A stretch of 64,000 bases of DNA from NCBI GenBank assembly GCA_903822175.1, contig CAIJOB010000013.1, positions 1 through 64,000 on the forward strand, read 5' to 3'. The stretch is from an uncultured Alphaproteobacteria bacterium (lineage in GTDB: Bacteria; Pseudomonadota; Alphaproteobacteria; Caulobacterales; Caulobacteraceae). Shown here piece after piece: positions 6,729 through 17,274 of the stretch. The number at the start of each line of letters is the position of its first letter. The first letter of the stretch is position 1. Below the pieces are notes generated by a model. That model searched no databases. It worked only from the letters and a program-made list of their open reading frames with translations, and was not told where the DNA came from. The translations under genes and the position numbers were made by a program.

Positions 6729-8801
6729 CTACCAGATGCGGACCCGGTCGGCCGGCGGGAGATAGAGCTTCTCGCCCGGCTTGACGTTCAGGGCCGGATA
6801 CCAGGCGTCCATGTTGCGCACGGTGTCGGCGCGGAACTCGTCCAGCGCATGGCCGTCGGTGACCACGATCTGGCGGATCAGCGCCTCGCGGAACTTGGCC
6901 CGCCAGCTCTGGGCGAAGCCGATGAAGAACTGCTGGTCGCCGGTGAAGCCCTGCTGGCTCGGCCCCTCCTTGCCGCCGTTGGCGATGCGGTAGGCGTCGT
7001 AGGCGGCGTTCAGGCCGGCGATATCGGCGATGTTTTCGCTCAGCTCCTGATCGCCCTTCAGCGGCAGGTCCGGGAAGGCGAGGTACTGGTCGAACTGCTT
7101 GGCCAGCGCCTTGCCCGACGCCTGGAAGTGCGCGAGGTCGGCCGGGGTCCACCAGTTCTTGAGCGCGCCGTCGGCGTTGAACATCGCGCCCTGGTCGTCG
7201 AAGCTGTGGCTGATCTCGTGGCCGATGGTGGCGCCCGTCCCGCCCAGGTTCATGGCGATCGGATTGCGCACGTCGAAATAGGGCGCCTGCAGGATCGCGG
7301 CGGGGAAGTTCAGCGCATTGCGCACCGGCAGGTTCACCGCATTGACCAGCTGCGGGGTCATCGCCCACTCGCCGCGGTCCACCGCCTTGCCAAACTTGGC
7401 GAGGTTGCGGCGGTACTCGAACATCTCGGCGCGCTGGGCGTTGCCGAGCGCGTCGCCGGGCACGACTTTCAGGCTGGAATAGTTGATCCAGTGGTCGGGG
7501 TAGCCGACGCCGACCTTCAGCGTGGACAGCTTGCGCATCGCTTCGGCCTTGGTGGCCGGGGCCATCCAGTCGAGCTTCTCGATCCGCACCCGGAAGGCGG
7601 CGATCAGGTCGCCGACCATGGCCTGCACCTTGGCCTTGGCTTCCGGCGGGAAGTACTTGGCGACGTAGACCTTTCCGACCGCCTCGCCGAGCGCGTTGCT
7701 GGTCGTGTTGACCGCCCGCTTCCAGCGCGGCTGCTGCTGCGGTGTGCCCGACAGCGTGGTGCCGTAGAAGGCGAACCGCTCGTCGCCGAACGCCTTGGGG
7801 AGGACGCCTGAGTAGTGGTTGAGCTGCAGATAACCGAGATAGGCCTTCCAGGTCTCCAGCGGCTGGCTCTCCACCAGGGCCGCCTCGCCGGTCACCGCGC
7901 CCGGATGCCAGACGATGAACTGCGGCCGGGCCTGCAGGCCCGCGGCGGTGAAGAAGGCGGTCCAGTCGAGGCCCGGGGCCTTCTTGGCGAAGTCAGCGCG
8001 GGCCCAGGGGTTGTTGGCCTTCAGCACGTCCTCGGAATCGCCGCGCGGGGCGTGCGCCTTGGCGATCGCGGTCTCCAGATCGAAGATCTTCTGGGCCTGC
8101 CCGTCCGCATCCTTCTTGCCGGCCAGCGTCAGAATCTTGGCGATGTGGGCCTTGTAGGCGTCGCGGATCTTCGCCATCCGCGGGCTTTCCGACAGATAGA
8201 AGTCGCGGTCGGGCATGCCGAGGCCGCCCTGCAGCAGGTAGGGCGCATAGCGCTTGGGATCGTTCAGATCCTGCTCCACCCACAGGCCGAACAGGTGGTC
8301 GGTGTAGAAGTTGGTGGAGTTCAGCGCGTCGACGTCGGCGCGCAGCTCGCGCCCGAACTCGGCGGCCAGCGCCTTCTTGTCCTTGATGGCGGCGATGCGG
8401 GCGAGCGTCGGCTGCAGCGGCTTGAGGCCCAGCGAGCCGATCTTCTTCTCGTCGAGATAGGCCGAATAGTAGTCGCCGATCTTGCGGGCCTCGGTGCCCG
8501 GCTTGGCCTTGGCCGCGCCCTGGATCAGCGCCTGGGTGCGCGCGGTGGTGAGCTCGGTCAGCTCCGCGCCGACGCCCCAGCTGGAACGGTCGGCGGGGAT
8601 GTCGGTGGTCGCCAGCCAATGGCCGTTGGCATAGGCGAAGAAGTCGTCGCCCGGCTTCACATTGCGGTCCATGCCGGCGAGGTCGAGGCCGGCCGGATGG
8701 GTGTTGGCCAGCGACTGAGTTGCAGGCGGTTGGGCGTTCGCGGCGGCAGCGGCGAGCGCGATGGCGGCGCTGAGCGCCAGCAGGGTCGGGTTATGTTTCA
8801 T
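6729..8801 (-). CDS. M13 family zinc metallopeptidase, exported
   Basis: Neprilysin/PepO-like endopeptidase of 690 residues, the usual length for the family. The zinc site is H528-E-I-S-H532, with the third ligand E589 in the motif ENIAD; the C terminus has the expected PxDRVRIW-type end. A signal peptide with a hydrophobic alanine-rich core spans about residues 1-23, and no long membrane anchor is seen, so it is probably periplasmic or a released enzyme. I chose the ATG at 8801 (MKHNPTLL); an upstream in-frame start at 8837 would add 12 charged residues before the signal peptide. The peptide substrate is unknown. It is divergent from the ROK kinase gene, with about 107 bases between them. 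Confidence 0.93.
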   Translation of the reverse strand: MKHNPTLLALSAAIALAAAAANAQPPATQSLANTHPAGLDLAGMDRNVKPGDDFFAYANGHWLATTDIPADRSSWGVGAELTELTTARTQALIQGAAKAKPGTEARKIGDYYSAYLDEKKIGSLGLKPLQPTLARIAAIKDKKALAAEFGRELRADVDALNSTNFYTDHLFGLWVEQDLNDPKRYAPYLLQGGLGMPDRDFYLSESPRMAKIRDAYKAHIAKILTLAGKKDADGQAQKIFDLETAIAKAHAPRGDSEDVLKANNPWARADFAKKAPGLDWTAFFTAAGLQARPQFIVWHPGAVTGEAALVESQPLETWKAYLGYLQLNHYSGVLPKAFGDERFAFYGTTLSGTPQQQPRWKRAVNTTSNALGEAVGKVYVAKYFPPEAKAKVQAMVGDLIAAFRVRIEKLDWMAPATKAEAMRKLSTLKVGVGYPDHWINYSSLKVVPGDALGNAQRAEMFEYRRNLAKFGKAVDRGEWAMTPQLVNAVNLPVRNALNFPAAILQAPYFDVRNPIAMNLGGTGATIGHEISHSFDDQGAMFNADGALKNWWTPADLAHFQASGKALAKQFDQYLAFPDLPLKGDQELSENIADIAGLNAAYDAYRIANGGKEGPSQQGFTGDQQFFIGFAQSWRAKFREALIRQIVVTDGHALDEFRADTVRNMDAWYPALNVKPGEKLYLPPADRVRIW

Positions 8802-8908
8802 GGCGGCCAACCTAGCGGCTGGCCAAGCCCTGTCCACGCTCAGTTCCGACTTCGCCGACGAAGCGCGCCGCCGCCGCGACGGACGCCCAAATCAGCTATA
8901 CCGGGGCC

Positions 8909-9808
8909 ATGATCCGGATCGGCGTGGACTTTGGCGGCACCAAGATCGAGGCGGCGGCGCTGGACGCGCAGGGCCGCTTCCAGGCCCGCGTGCGCACGGC
9001 GTCGCCGGACAACTACCAAGCGGGCCTGCAGGCGGTGCGCGACATGGTCGCCGAGGCCGAAACGCAGGCTGGAGTGACCGGCGCCAGCGTAGGAATCGGT
9101 ATCCCCGGGTCGCCCTCGCCGGTCGATGGGCTGATCCGTAACGCCAACACCACGCGGCTGAACGGCAAACCGCTTCAGGCGGACCTGGAACGGGTGATGG
9201 GTCGGCCGTTGCGGCTGGCCAACGACGCCAACTGCTTCGCATTGTCGGAGGCGGTCGACGGCGCGGGTGTGGGCTTCGGGCTGGTGTTTGGGGTGATCAT
9301 CGGCACCGGTTGCGGCGCGGGCGTGGTGTCCGACGGCAAGGTGTTGGCTGGCGGCAATGGTATCGCCGGCGAATGGGGGCACACGCCCCTGCCCTGGCCG
9401 AGGCCGGAGGAGTCGCCGGGGCCGAGTTGCTTCTGCGGCCGGCCGGGATGCCTCGAGAACTGGATCTCCGGCCCGGCCTTCGCGCATCACCACGGCAGCG
9501 GCCAGACGGCGGAGGCCATCGCAACGGCCGCCGAGGCCGGCGAGCCAAGGGCCAGCGCCTCGCTCGCGCGCTACAAGGACCGGCTGGCGCGGGGCCTGGC
9601 CGTCATCAGCGACATCCTCGACCCAGACGTCATCGTTTTCGGCGGCGGCATGTCGAACGTCATGAGCCTCTACGACGGTCTAACGGAGGCCATCGGCGCC
9701 TACACCTTCTCGGACATCTACACGACGCCGGTCCGCAAGGCCGTGCATGGCGACAGTTCCGGCGTGCGGGGCGCGGCCTGGCTCTGGCCTCTGGAGACTT
9801 CGGGGTGA
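8909..9808 (+). CDS. ROK family sugar kinase (fructokinase/glucokinase type)
   Basis: ATP-dependent hexose kinase of 299 residues. The ATP-binding motif DFGGTK is at 7-12, the catalytic base is D106 in the NDAN motif, and the structural zinc site of ROK proteins is complete: H158 (GEWGH) with C174, C176 and C181 (CFCGRPGC). The absence of a helix-turn-helix shows it is an enzyme, not a ROK repressor. The closest type by motif appearance is Mak-like fructokinase, but substrate preference cannot be read from this. Its TGA stop overlaps the GTG start of dinB by 4 bases, so the two are translationally coupled although their functions look unrelated. Confidence 0.9.
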   Translation: MIRIGVDFGGTKIEAAALDAQGRFQARVRTASPDNYQAGLQAVRDMVAEAETQAGVTGASVGIGIPGSPSPVDGLIRNANTTRLNGKPLQADLERVMGRPLRLANDANCFALSEAVDGAGVGFGLVFGVIIGTGCGAGVVSDGKVLAGGNGIAGEWGHTPLPWPRPEESPGPSCFCGRPGCLENWISGPAFAHHHGSGQTAEAIATAAEAGEPRASASLARYKDRLARGLAVISDILDPDVIVFGGGMSNVMSLYDGLTEAIGAYTFSDIYTTPVRKAVHGDSSGVRGAAWLWPLETSG

Positions 9809-11076
9809 AGGCCTTCTGCCGCGACTGCTTCTGGCAGGGGGAGCAGGCTGTGCGCCGCTGTCCCGTCTGCGCCAGCCCGCGGATCGTGGCGCACGAGGAC
9901 CTGGCGACGCTGGCCATCGCCCACATGGACTGCGACGCCTTCTACGCCAGCGTGGAGAAGCGCGACCGGCCGGAACTGCGCGACCAGGCGGTGATCGTCG
10001 GCGGCGGCAAGCGCGGCGTGGTGACCACCTGCTGCTACATCGCCCGCATCAAGGGCGTCCGCTCGGCCATGCCGATGTTCAAGGCCTTGAAGCTCTGCCC
10101 CGAGGCGGTGGTCATCAAGCCGGACTTCTCCAAATACCGGGCGGCCAGCAAACAGATCCTCGGCATGGCCGGCGACCTGACACCGCTGATCCAGAATCTG
10201 TCGCTGGACGAAGCCTGGATGGATCTCGCAGGCACCGAGCGACTGCACAGCGCGCCGCCGGCCATCACGCTCGCCAGGCTGCAGGCGCGGATCGAGGCGG
10301 AGACGGGGCTGACGGTCTCCATCGGCCTGGCGCCGAACAAGTTCCTGGCCAAAGTCGCCTCTGACCTCGACAAGCCGCGCGGCTTCTCGGTGATCGGCTC
10401 CGAGGCCCAGGCCTTCCTGGCGCCCAAGCCGGTGGGCATATTGCCCGGCGTCGGGCCGGCCATGGTGGCGAGCCTGGAGAAATCCGGCTTCCGCACGGTC
10501 GGCGACCTCGCCAAAGCCGACATCAAGACGCTCGCCGAGCGGTTCGGATCGCACGGGCTGCGCCTCTCGCGCCTGGCGCACGGCCAGGACAGCCGCGCGG
10601 TCAATCCCAGCGAGGAGCGCAAGGGGATCAGCGCGGAGACCACCTTCAACGAAGACCTCTCGGCGCTGGGCGACCTTGAGGACGTGCTGGCCGAACTTTC
10701 CGAGAAGGTCGCCCGCCACGCCCGCGCCGACGGCCTGGCCGGGCGCGTCGTGACCCTGAAGCTGCGAACCACCGACTTCCGCATTCTGACGCGCCGGCGG
10801 ACCATCCCGGTGCCAACCCAGACCGCCAAGACCCTGTTCGCCGTCGGCCGGGAGCTCCTGGCCAAGGAGGCGACGGGACGCCCCTACCGGCTGATCGGCA
10901 TCGGCATGGCCGAACTGATCGAGGCTGACGCGGTGGAAGACGACTTCTTCGCCGGCGACGAGCGCCGGGCGCTGGCCGGCGAAAAGACGCTGGACGCGAT
11001 CCGCGCAAGGTTCGGCGCCGACGCCGTGACCTCCGGGCGCATTTTCCGGGCAAAGGGCGCGGCCAAATCCGACTGA
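9805..11076 (+). CDS. dinB: DNA polymerase IV (DinB) with N-terminal zinc-ribbon-like extension
   Basis: Y-family translesion polymerase of 423 residues. Catalytic acids are D42 (motif MDCDAFYASVE) and D135/E136 (SLDEAW); Tyr47 sits at the steric-gate position. Palm/fingers/thumb are followed by the little-finger domain from about residue 285. An extra N-terminal segment of about 30 residues holds two CxxC pairs (C5/C8 and C19/C22), which looks like a small zinc ribbon and is absent from E. coli DinB. I chose GTG at 9805, overlapping the ROK kinase stop (GTGA), because it includes the complete Cys motif. The protein ends near residue 423 without a clear beta-clamp motif at the extreme terminus. 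No LexA box was recognised upstream of the unit. Confidence 0.93.
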   Translation: MKAFCRDCFWQGEQAVRRCPVCASPRIVAHEDLATLAIAHMDCDAFYASVEKRDRPELRDQAVIVGGGKRGVVTTCCYIARIKGVRSAMPMFKALKLCPEAVVIKPDFSKYRAASKQILGMAGDLTPLIQNLSLDEAWMDLAGTERLHSAPPAITLARLQARIEAETGLTVSIGLAPNKFLAKVASDLDKPRGFSVIGSEAQAFLAPKPVGILPGVGPAMVASLEKSGFRTVGDLAKADIKTLAERFGSHGLRLSRLAHGQDSRAVNPSEERKGISAETTFNEDLSALGDLEDVLAELSEKVARHARADGLAGRVVTLKLRTTDFRILTRRRTIPVPTQTAKTLFAVGRELLAKEATGRPYRLIGIGMAELIEADAVEDDFFAGDERRALAGEKTLDAIRARFGADAVTSGRIFRAKGAAKSD

Positions 11077-11226
11077 GGCCGTCTTTTGCGGCCAAATCCT
11101 CGCCCCTCGCGCGAGTGCTGCACGGTTTCGCTGGCCAGCGCGACGATTCGACCCTTCCAAATGCAGGCGAGTTGCATATCTAATCGAATGGCGGCGTCAC
11201 GGCAGCGCCGGCAGGAGATCGATTAA

Positions 11227-11556
11227 ATGGCCGAACGGAAGATGGGCGACGAAGATACCGGCATTCGGTCGGCGGTCGTCACCCAAACTAAGCCCAAGAC
11301 GCAAAAGCCCTCGATGTATCGAGTGCTGATCTTGAACGACGACTACACGCCTATGGAATTCGTCGTCTATGTGCTTGAGCAGTTCTTCAATAAGTCGCGC
11401 GAAGACGCGACTCGCATAATGCTCCACGTCCATCAACACGGCGTGGGGGTCTGCGGGGTGTTCACCTACGAGGTGGCGGAAACAAAAGTAGCCCAGGTCG
11501 TTGATACAGCGCGGCGGCATCAACACCCGCTGCAGTGCACCATGGAAAAGGATTAA
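11227..11556 (+). CDS. clpS: ClpS N-end-rule adaptor
   Basis: Adaptor that binds proteins with N-terminal aromatic/Leu residues and delivers them to ClpAP. The 109-residue protein has a flexible N terminus of about 35 residues and then the conserved core: [11 protein letters not shown], which forms the N-degron pocket, and the H-V-H-Q-H-G segment that contacts the ClpA N-domain. An AGGAG lies 8 bases before the ATG. clpA follows 8 bases after the stop, as in most alphaproteobacteria. In Caulobacter ClpS-ClpA contributes to regulated proteolysis during the cell cycle. Confidence 0.97.
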   Translation: MAERKMGDEDTGIRSAVVTQTKPKTQKPSMYRVLILNDDYTPMEFVVYVLEQFFNKSREDATRIMLHVHQHGVGVCGVFTYEVAETKVAQVVDTARRHQHPLQCTMEKD

Positions 11557-11564
11557 GGTCCCCA

Positions 11565-13895
<2,331 letters not shown>

Positions 13896-13918
13896 GCTTC
13901 GCGGCTATCAGATACGGC

Positions 13919-13948
13919 AAGGCCCCGGGTTCGCGCCCGGGGCCTTTT
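13919..13948 (+). terminator. Rho-independent terminator of clpSA
   Basis: A perfect 9-bp stem (GGCCCCGGG at 13921-13929 with CCCGGGGCC at 13936-13944) closes a six-base loop and is followed by TTTT. It lies 25 bases after the clpA stop. Confidence 0.9.
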
Positions 13949-13957
13949 CCGTTTGGG

Positions 13958-14659
13958 CTACATCTTCATCGGCTCGGCGGGCGTGCCGTCCGACCATGCG
14001 CCCACCACGACATAGAACACCGTCGCCGGATCGACGCCGGGGTCGTCGCCGCCCATGACCGGCGCGCCCGGCAGGTTGGCGCCCCATGAGGCCGCCGGCG
14101 TGTGGGGCGTGAAAAACATCAGATGCGGGCGCCAGTGGCCGCCGGCCGCCTCGTCGCCCAGATAGCCGCCCTTCGACAGCATGTAGCACATGGCCCCGGC
14201 CTCCGGCGCGACGATGCGGTGCGCGGCCACGGCCGCCTTGGTGCGCTCCAGAAGTTGCCCCTTCGGGACGCCGGCCAGCACCCACTGCGTGCGGGTCAGA
14301 TAGGTCGGCAGCACCGAGCGCGCCGAGGCCGGATTGAAGCAGATCGGCCCATGCACCTTGGGGTTCCAGAACTCGGCGTTGGCGAAATCGTTGGCCCAGG
14401 AGCGCTCGACGATACAGACGAAGCCGTTCGTGCCCTTGGCCGCGATCTCGTAGCCCTTGGCGCCCAGCACCAGCACCTGCGCGTCCTTGGAGATCGACGG
14501 CGGCGCGGCGCTGCGGGCGAGCGCAGCCTCGTCGGCGACGCGGTACTGCTCGATGGGCGCCATGGCCGGATAGGAACCGACCGCCGCCGCGGCCGCGCCG
14601 GCCAGCGCCAGGGCCGCGAAGCCCACGCCGAACGCCAGTGTCTTGGAATATCGGAACAT
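13958..14659 (-). CDS. Secreted protein of unknown function
   Basis: I do not recognise the family. The 233-residue product starts with a clear signal peptide (hydrophobic core about residues 8-28, Ala-rich end), so it is exported. The mature part has four or more scattered cysteines (for example in VCIVERSW, GPICFNP and AMCYMLSKGGY), aromatic-rich stretches, and a C-terminal segment containing the run TVFYVVVGAWSDGTPAEP. The start at 14659 has GGTGAG upstream; a GTG four codons earlier is possible. It is convergent with clpSA, and an AT-rich perfect inverted repeat lies 15 bases upstream of the start. It could be an envelope or stress-related protein, but nothing in the neighbours says more. 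Confidence 0.7.
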   Translation of the reverse strand: MFRYSKTLAFGVGFAALALAGAAAAAVGSYPAMAPIEQYRVADEAALARSAAPPSISKDAQVLVLGAKGYEIAAKGTNGFVCIVERSWANDFANAEFWNPKVHGPICFNPASARSVLPTYLTRTQWVLAGVPKGQLLERTKAAVAAHRIVAPEAGAMCYMLSKGGYLGDEAAGGHWRPHLMFFTPHTPAASWGANLPGAPVMGGDDPGVDPATVFYVVVGAWSDGTPAEPMKM

Positions 14660-14674
14660 GATGCAGCTCACCCC

Positions 14675-14688
14675 ATTAGTTTTCTAAT
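14675..14688. promoter_or_regulatory. AT-rich inverted repeat ATTAG-N4-CTAAT
   Basis: Perfect 5-bp arms around TTTT, 15-30 bases upstream of the secreted-protein start at 14659, in otherwise GC-rich DNA. It could be an operator or part of the promoter; the position makes it too close for a -35/-10 pair unless the leader is very short. Confidence 0.35.
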
Positions 14689-14833
14689 TGGTGAACTGTT
14701 GGCCCGGCCGCGCGCGGCTGTCAACGGTCGATGAACGGCGGCTGACCACGCACCTCGCCGACGGTTCAGCTTGGCGGACCTAGCTTGACCTTGGGGCTTG
14801 CCAAGAGCCCGGCTCGCTGAAGGAGAAACGCCC

Positions 14834-15004
14834 GTGAAGAAGACCATCCTGACGATCCTGGCGCTCACCGCCGCCGCCAGCAGCCTTTCGGCCTGCGTCG
14901 TCTACAGCGGCGGCCCACATCCCCGCGTGATCGAAGAGCGGGAAAACTGGGTCCGCGGCCACTATGATGTCGCCGGCGTCTGGATTCCCGGCCACTGGCG
15001 CTAG
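14834..15004 (+). CDS. Small lipoprotein with WxPGHW end
   Basis: Predicted lipoprotein of 56 residues. The signal peptide ends in a lipobox SLSAC (Cys near residue 21), so the mature chain is only about 36 residues. The end carries the aromatic pattern RGHYD-x(4)-WIPGHWR found in small outer-membrane lipoproteins with repeated Y/W-x-x-GHW motifs. The GTG start is preceded by AGGAG at 14821-14825, 8 bases upstream; a longer frame begins at 14798 but has no ribosome site. Function unknown; envelope location is inferred from the lipobox. Confidence 0.8.
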   Translation: MKKTILTILALTAAASSLSACVVYSGGPHPRVIEERENWVRGHYDVAGVWIPGHWR

Positions 15005-15030
15005 GCTTAGCTGATCCGGCTTAGCTGATC
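15004..15030. repeat. 13-bp direct repeat across the 3' end of the HIT gene
   Basis: ggcttagctgatc occurs at 15004-15016 and again at 15018-15030. The second copy contains the HIT-family gene's final codons and stop (ATC AGC TAA on the minus strand); the first is a duplicate just beyond the stop, touching the stop of the lipoprotein gene. It looks like a short tandem duplication. Confidence 0.85.
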
Positions 15031-15458
15031 TGCGCCGCGATCTGCTCGGCCAGCGCCTTTAACTCCGCCGGATCGGCCATGCCGCCGGCGCCGTGCCGGC
15101 CCAGCGCTGCACCTTCCCAGCGCGGGATGATGTGGAAGTGCAGGTGGAAGACGGTCTGGCCGGCCGGCGCGCCGTTGAACTGGGTGACCACCAGGCCGTC
15201 GGGCTTCAGCGCAGCGCGCACCGCGCGGGCCACGCGCTGAACGCCCAGGATCAGCGGCGACAGCACCGCCGGCTCTTCGTCCAGCAGGTTGCGCGCGGTC
15301 GAGTGCTTGGGGATCACCAGGGTGTGGCCCCTCGCCTGCGGAAAGACGTCCATGAAGGCGTAGACGTGCTCGTCTTCGAACACTCTGGCGGACGGCATCT
15401 CGCCGCGCAGGATCTTGGCGAAGATATTGCCGTCGTCGTAGGTCCCGTCCAAGCTCAT
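15021..15458 (-). CDS. HIT family nucleotide hydrolase/transferase
   Basis: Histidine-triad protein of 145 residues, HinT-like. The catalytic triad motif is H105-L-H107-F-H109-I-I-P; the N-terminal segment NIFAKILRGE and the V-x-x-D-x-x-A-F-M-D-x-x-P pattern are typical of this family. Such enzymes hydrolyse AMP-lysine-type or related nucleoside phosphoramidates; the physiological substrate is not known here. Its start lies 56 bases from the divergent DUF4287 gene. Cytoplasmic, expected dimer. Confidence 0.93.
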   Translation of the reverse strand: MSLDGTYDDGNIFAKILRGEMPSARVFEDEHVYAFMDVFPQARGHTLVIPKHSTARNLLDEEPAVLSPLILGVQRVARAVRAALKPDGLVVTQFNGAPAGQTVFHLHFHIIPRWEGAALGRHGAGGMADPAELKALAEQIAAQIS

Positions 15459-15514
15459 GGGCCGTGCTCCTGAAGTCGCTCAGGTCGTAGCAAATCGCCT
15501 GCAAGGTTGGAACG

Positions 15515-16114
15515 ATGGCCGCCGACACCAAACCGCCCGCTCCGCCGTCCGGCCTGTCGCCCCGCCAGCAGAAATGGTTCGCCTCGGTGCAGGCCAGCCT
15601 GGAGCGCGACACCGGCAGGACGCTAGACGAGTGGGTGGCCATCGCCAGAACCTGTCCGGAGACCAAGCATCGCGCCCGGGCCGCCTGGCTCAAGGCCAAC
15701 TACGGCCTGCTGCAAAACCGCGCCATGCACGTGCTGTCGGTGGCCTTCCCGCCCGAGACCGGCGGCTGGGCCGAGGGCGACACCCTGCGCGACGCGCTTT
15801 GGACCGATCCGGCGTCTCGCGCGATCCTGGAGGCGGTGCAGGCCGCCGCCACTGCCCTGCCCGATGTCGTCATGGGCCAGCGCAAGCAGTTCACGGCCTT
15901 CAGCCGCGAGTTCCAATTCGTCTCGGTCAAGCCGCTCAAGGGCGGCAAGGCCTCGCTGGGCCTCGCTGTAGCGCCGGACGCCGATCCAAGGCTCGAGGTC
16001 CCGAAGAATGAGGCCTGGTCGGAGCGGCTGAAGTCCAAGATGCTACTAGAGAACGCCGGGGCGGTGGATGCGTCAGTGAAGGCGCTGCTGAAGGCGGCCT
16101 GGGAGCGGAGCTAG
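15515..16114 (+). CDS. DUF4287/DUF5655-type protein
   Basis: Protein of 199 residues. The N-terminal part (about 20-75) has the DUF4287 pattern: a helix beginning FASVQASLERDTGRTLDEW, then a block T-K-H-R-A-R-A-A-W-L-K. The C-terminal part (about 85-190) has a FSREFQFVSVKP segment like the DUF5655 domain. The biochemical role of the family is unknown. It is convergent with the acyltransferase gene, overlapping it tail to tail by 4 bases. Confidence 0.8.
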   Translation: MAADTKPPAPPSGLSPRQQKWFASVQASLERDTGRTLDEWVAIARTCPETKHRARAAWLKANYGLLQNRAMHVLSVAFPPETGGWAEGDTLRDALWTDPASRAILEAVQAAATALPDVVMGQRKQFTAFSREFQFVSVKPLKGGKASLGLAVAPDADPRLEVPKNEAWSERLKSKMLLENAGAVDASVKALLKAAWERS

Positions 16115-17274
16115 CTCTCCGCCTTGAACGGCGAATACTCCTCCGCCAGCCACTCCATCTCCTGCTCGACGCCCTGGCGTTCCTGCATGACGAAGCGTTC
16201 GACCGGGCCGCGCAGCGCCGGGTCGGCGATGTAGTGGGCGGAGTAGACGGGCTTGGGCAGATAGCCGCGGGCGATCTTGTGCTGACCCTGGGCGCCGGCC
16301 TCGACGCGGGCCAGGCCGTGCTGAATGGCCCAGTCGATGGCCTGATAGTAGCAGAGCTCGAAATGCAGGAAGGGCACGTCCTCGACGCAGCCCCAGTTTC
16401 GACCATAGAGACAGTCGCCGCCGATCAGGTTGAGAGCGCCGGCGATCCAGCGGCCGTCCTTACGGGCCATGATCAGCAGGACCTGGTCGGCCATCCGTTC
16501 GCCCAGCAGGGAGAAGAACGGGCGGCTGAGATAGGGGCTGCCCCATTTGCGCGAGCCGGTGTCCATGTAGAAGCCGAAGAAGGCGTCCCAGTGATCCTCG
16601 GTGAGGTCCGAGCCGGTAAGGCAAAAGATTTCAAGGCCTTGGACGGCGTCTCGGCGTTCGCGGCGGATGGTTTTGCGGCGGCCGGAGGAGAGCGCGGCCA
16701 GGAAGTCTTCGAAGGTCGCGTAGCCGCGGTTTTCCCAGTGGTATTGCTGGCCTTCGCGCAGCGCCAGGCCCTGCTCGCCCATCCAGCGCCATTCGTCCTC
16801 GGTGGGGAAGTTCACGTGGAAGGACGAGGCGCCGTAGCGCTCGCAAAGTGTCGACACCCCGCCCAGTAGAAACCGGCGCGATTCGTCGGTGTCGACGTCG
16901 GGGCGGGCCAGCAGCCTGGCACCGGTCGCCGGCGTGAACGGGGCCGCGCAGAGCAGCTTTGGATAGTACTGGCCGCCGGCCCGCTCATAGGCGTCGGCCC
17001 AGGCGTGGTCGAAGATGTACTCGCCCTGGCTGTGGGACTTCCGATAGAGCGGCATGACCGCCGCAACGCGGCCCTCGTCGTCCTCGATGGCCAGGTGCTG
17101 CGGGCCCCAGCCCGTGCGCTCGGTAGCGCAGTTCGTGGCTTCCAGGGCGTCCAGGAAATCGTAGCGAATGAACGGGTTGCCGGCGTAGGCGGGATTGGTG
17201 GCGCAGGCGTCCCAGGCCTCGCGGCCGATCTCGGCGATGCGCCGGCAAACCCTGACCGCCGGCTTCAGGCTCAC
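16111..17274 (-). CDS. GNAT-like peptidogalycan/FemAB-type acyltransferase (COG3146-like)
   Basis: Acyltransferase-like protein of 387 residues, family of GNAT/FemAB-fold proteins annotated as peptidogalycan biosynthesis. Visible family features: R-Y-D-F-L-D-A-L-E near residue 38, G-W-G-P-Q-H-L, Y-I-F-D-H-A-W-A-D-A-Y, the basic run SSGRRKTIRRERR, and the C-terminal block RVEAGAQGQHKIARGY with P-V-Y-S-A-H. The substrate is unknown. The GTG start at 17274 overlaps the upstream GDPD stop (GTGA); the longer frame up to 17346 runs inside the GDPD gene. It is the last gene of a three-gene operon with ridA and the phosphodiesterase, all joined by 4-base overlaps. Confidence 0.85.
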   Translation of the reverse strand: MSLKPAVRVCRRIAEIGREAWDACATNPAYAGNPFIRYDFLDALEATNCATERTGWGPQHLAIEDDEGRVAAVMPLYRKSHSQGEYIFDHAWADAYERAGGQYYPKLLCAAPFTPATGARLLARPDVDTDESRRFLLGGVSTLCERYGASSFHVNFPTEDEWRWMGEQGLALREGQQYHWENRGYATFEDFLAALSSGRRKTIRRERRDAVQGLEIFCLTGSDLTEDHWDAFFGFYMDTGSRKWGSPYLSRPFFSLLGERMADQVLLIMARKDGRWIAGALNLIGGDCLYGRNWGCVEDVPFLHFELCYYQAIDWAIQHGLARVEAGAQGQHKIARGYLPKPVYSAHYIADPALRGPVERFVMQERQGVEQEMEWLAEEYSPFKAES

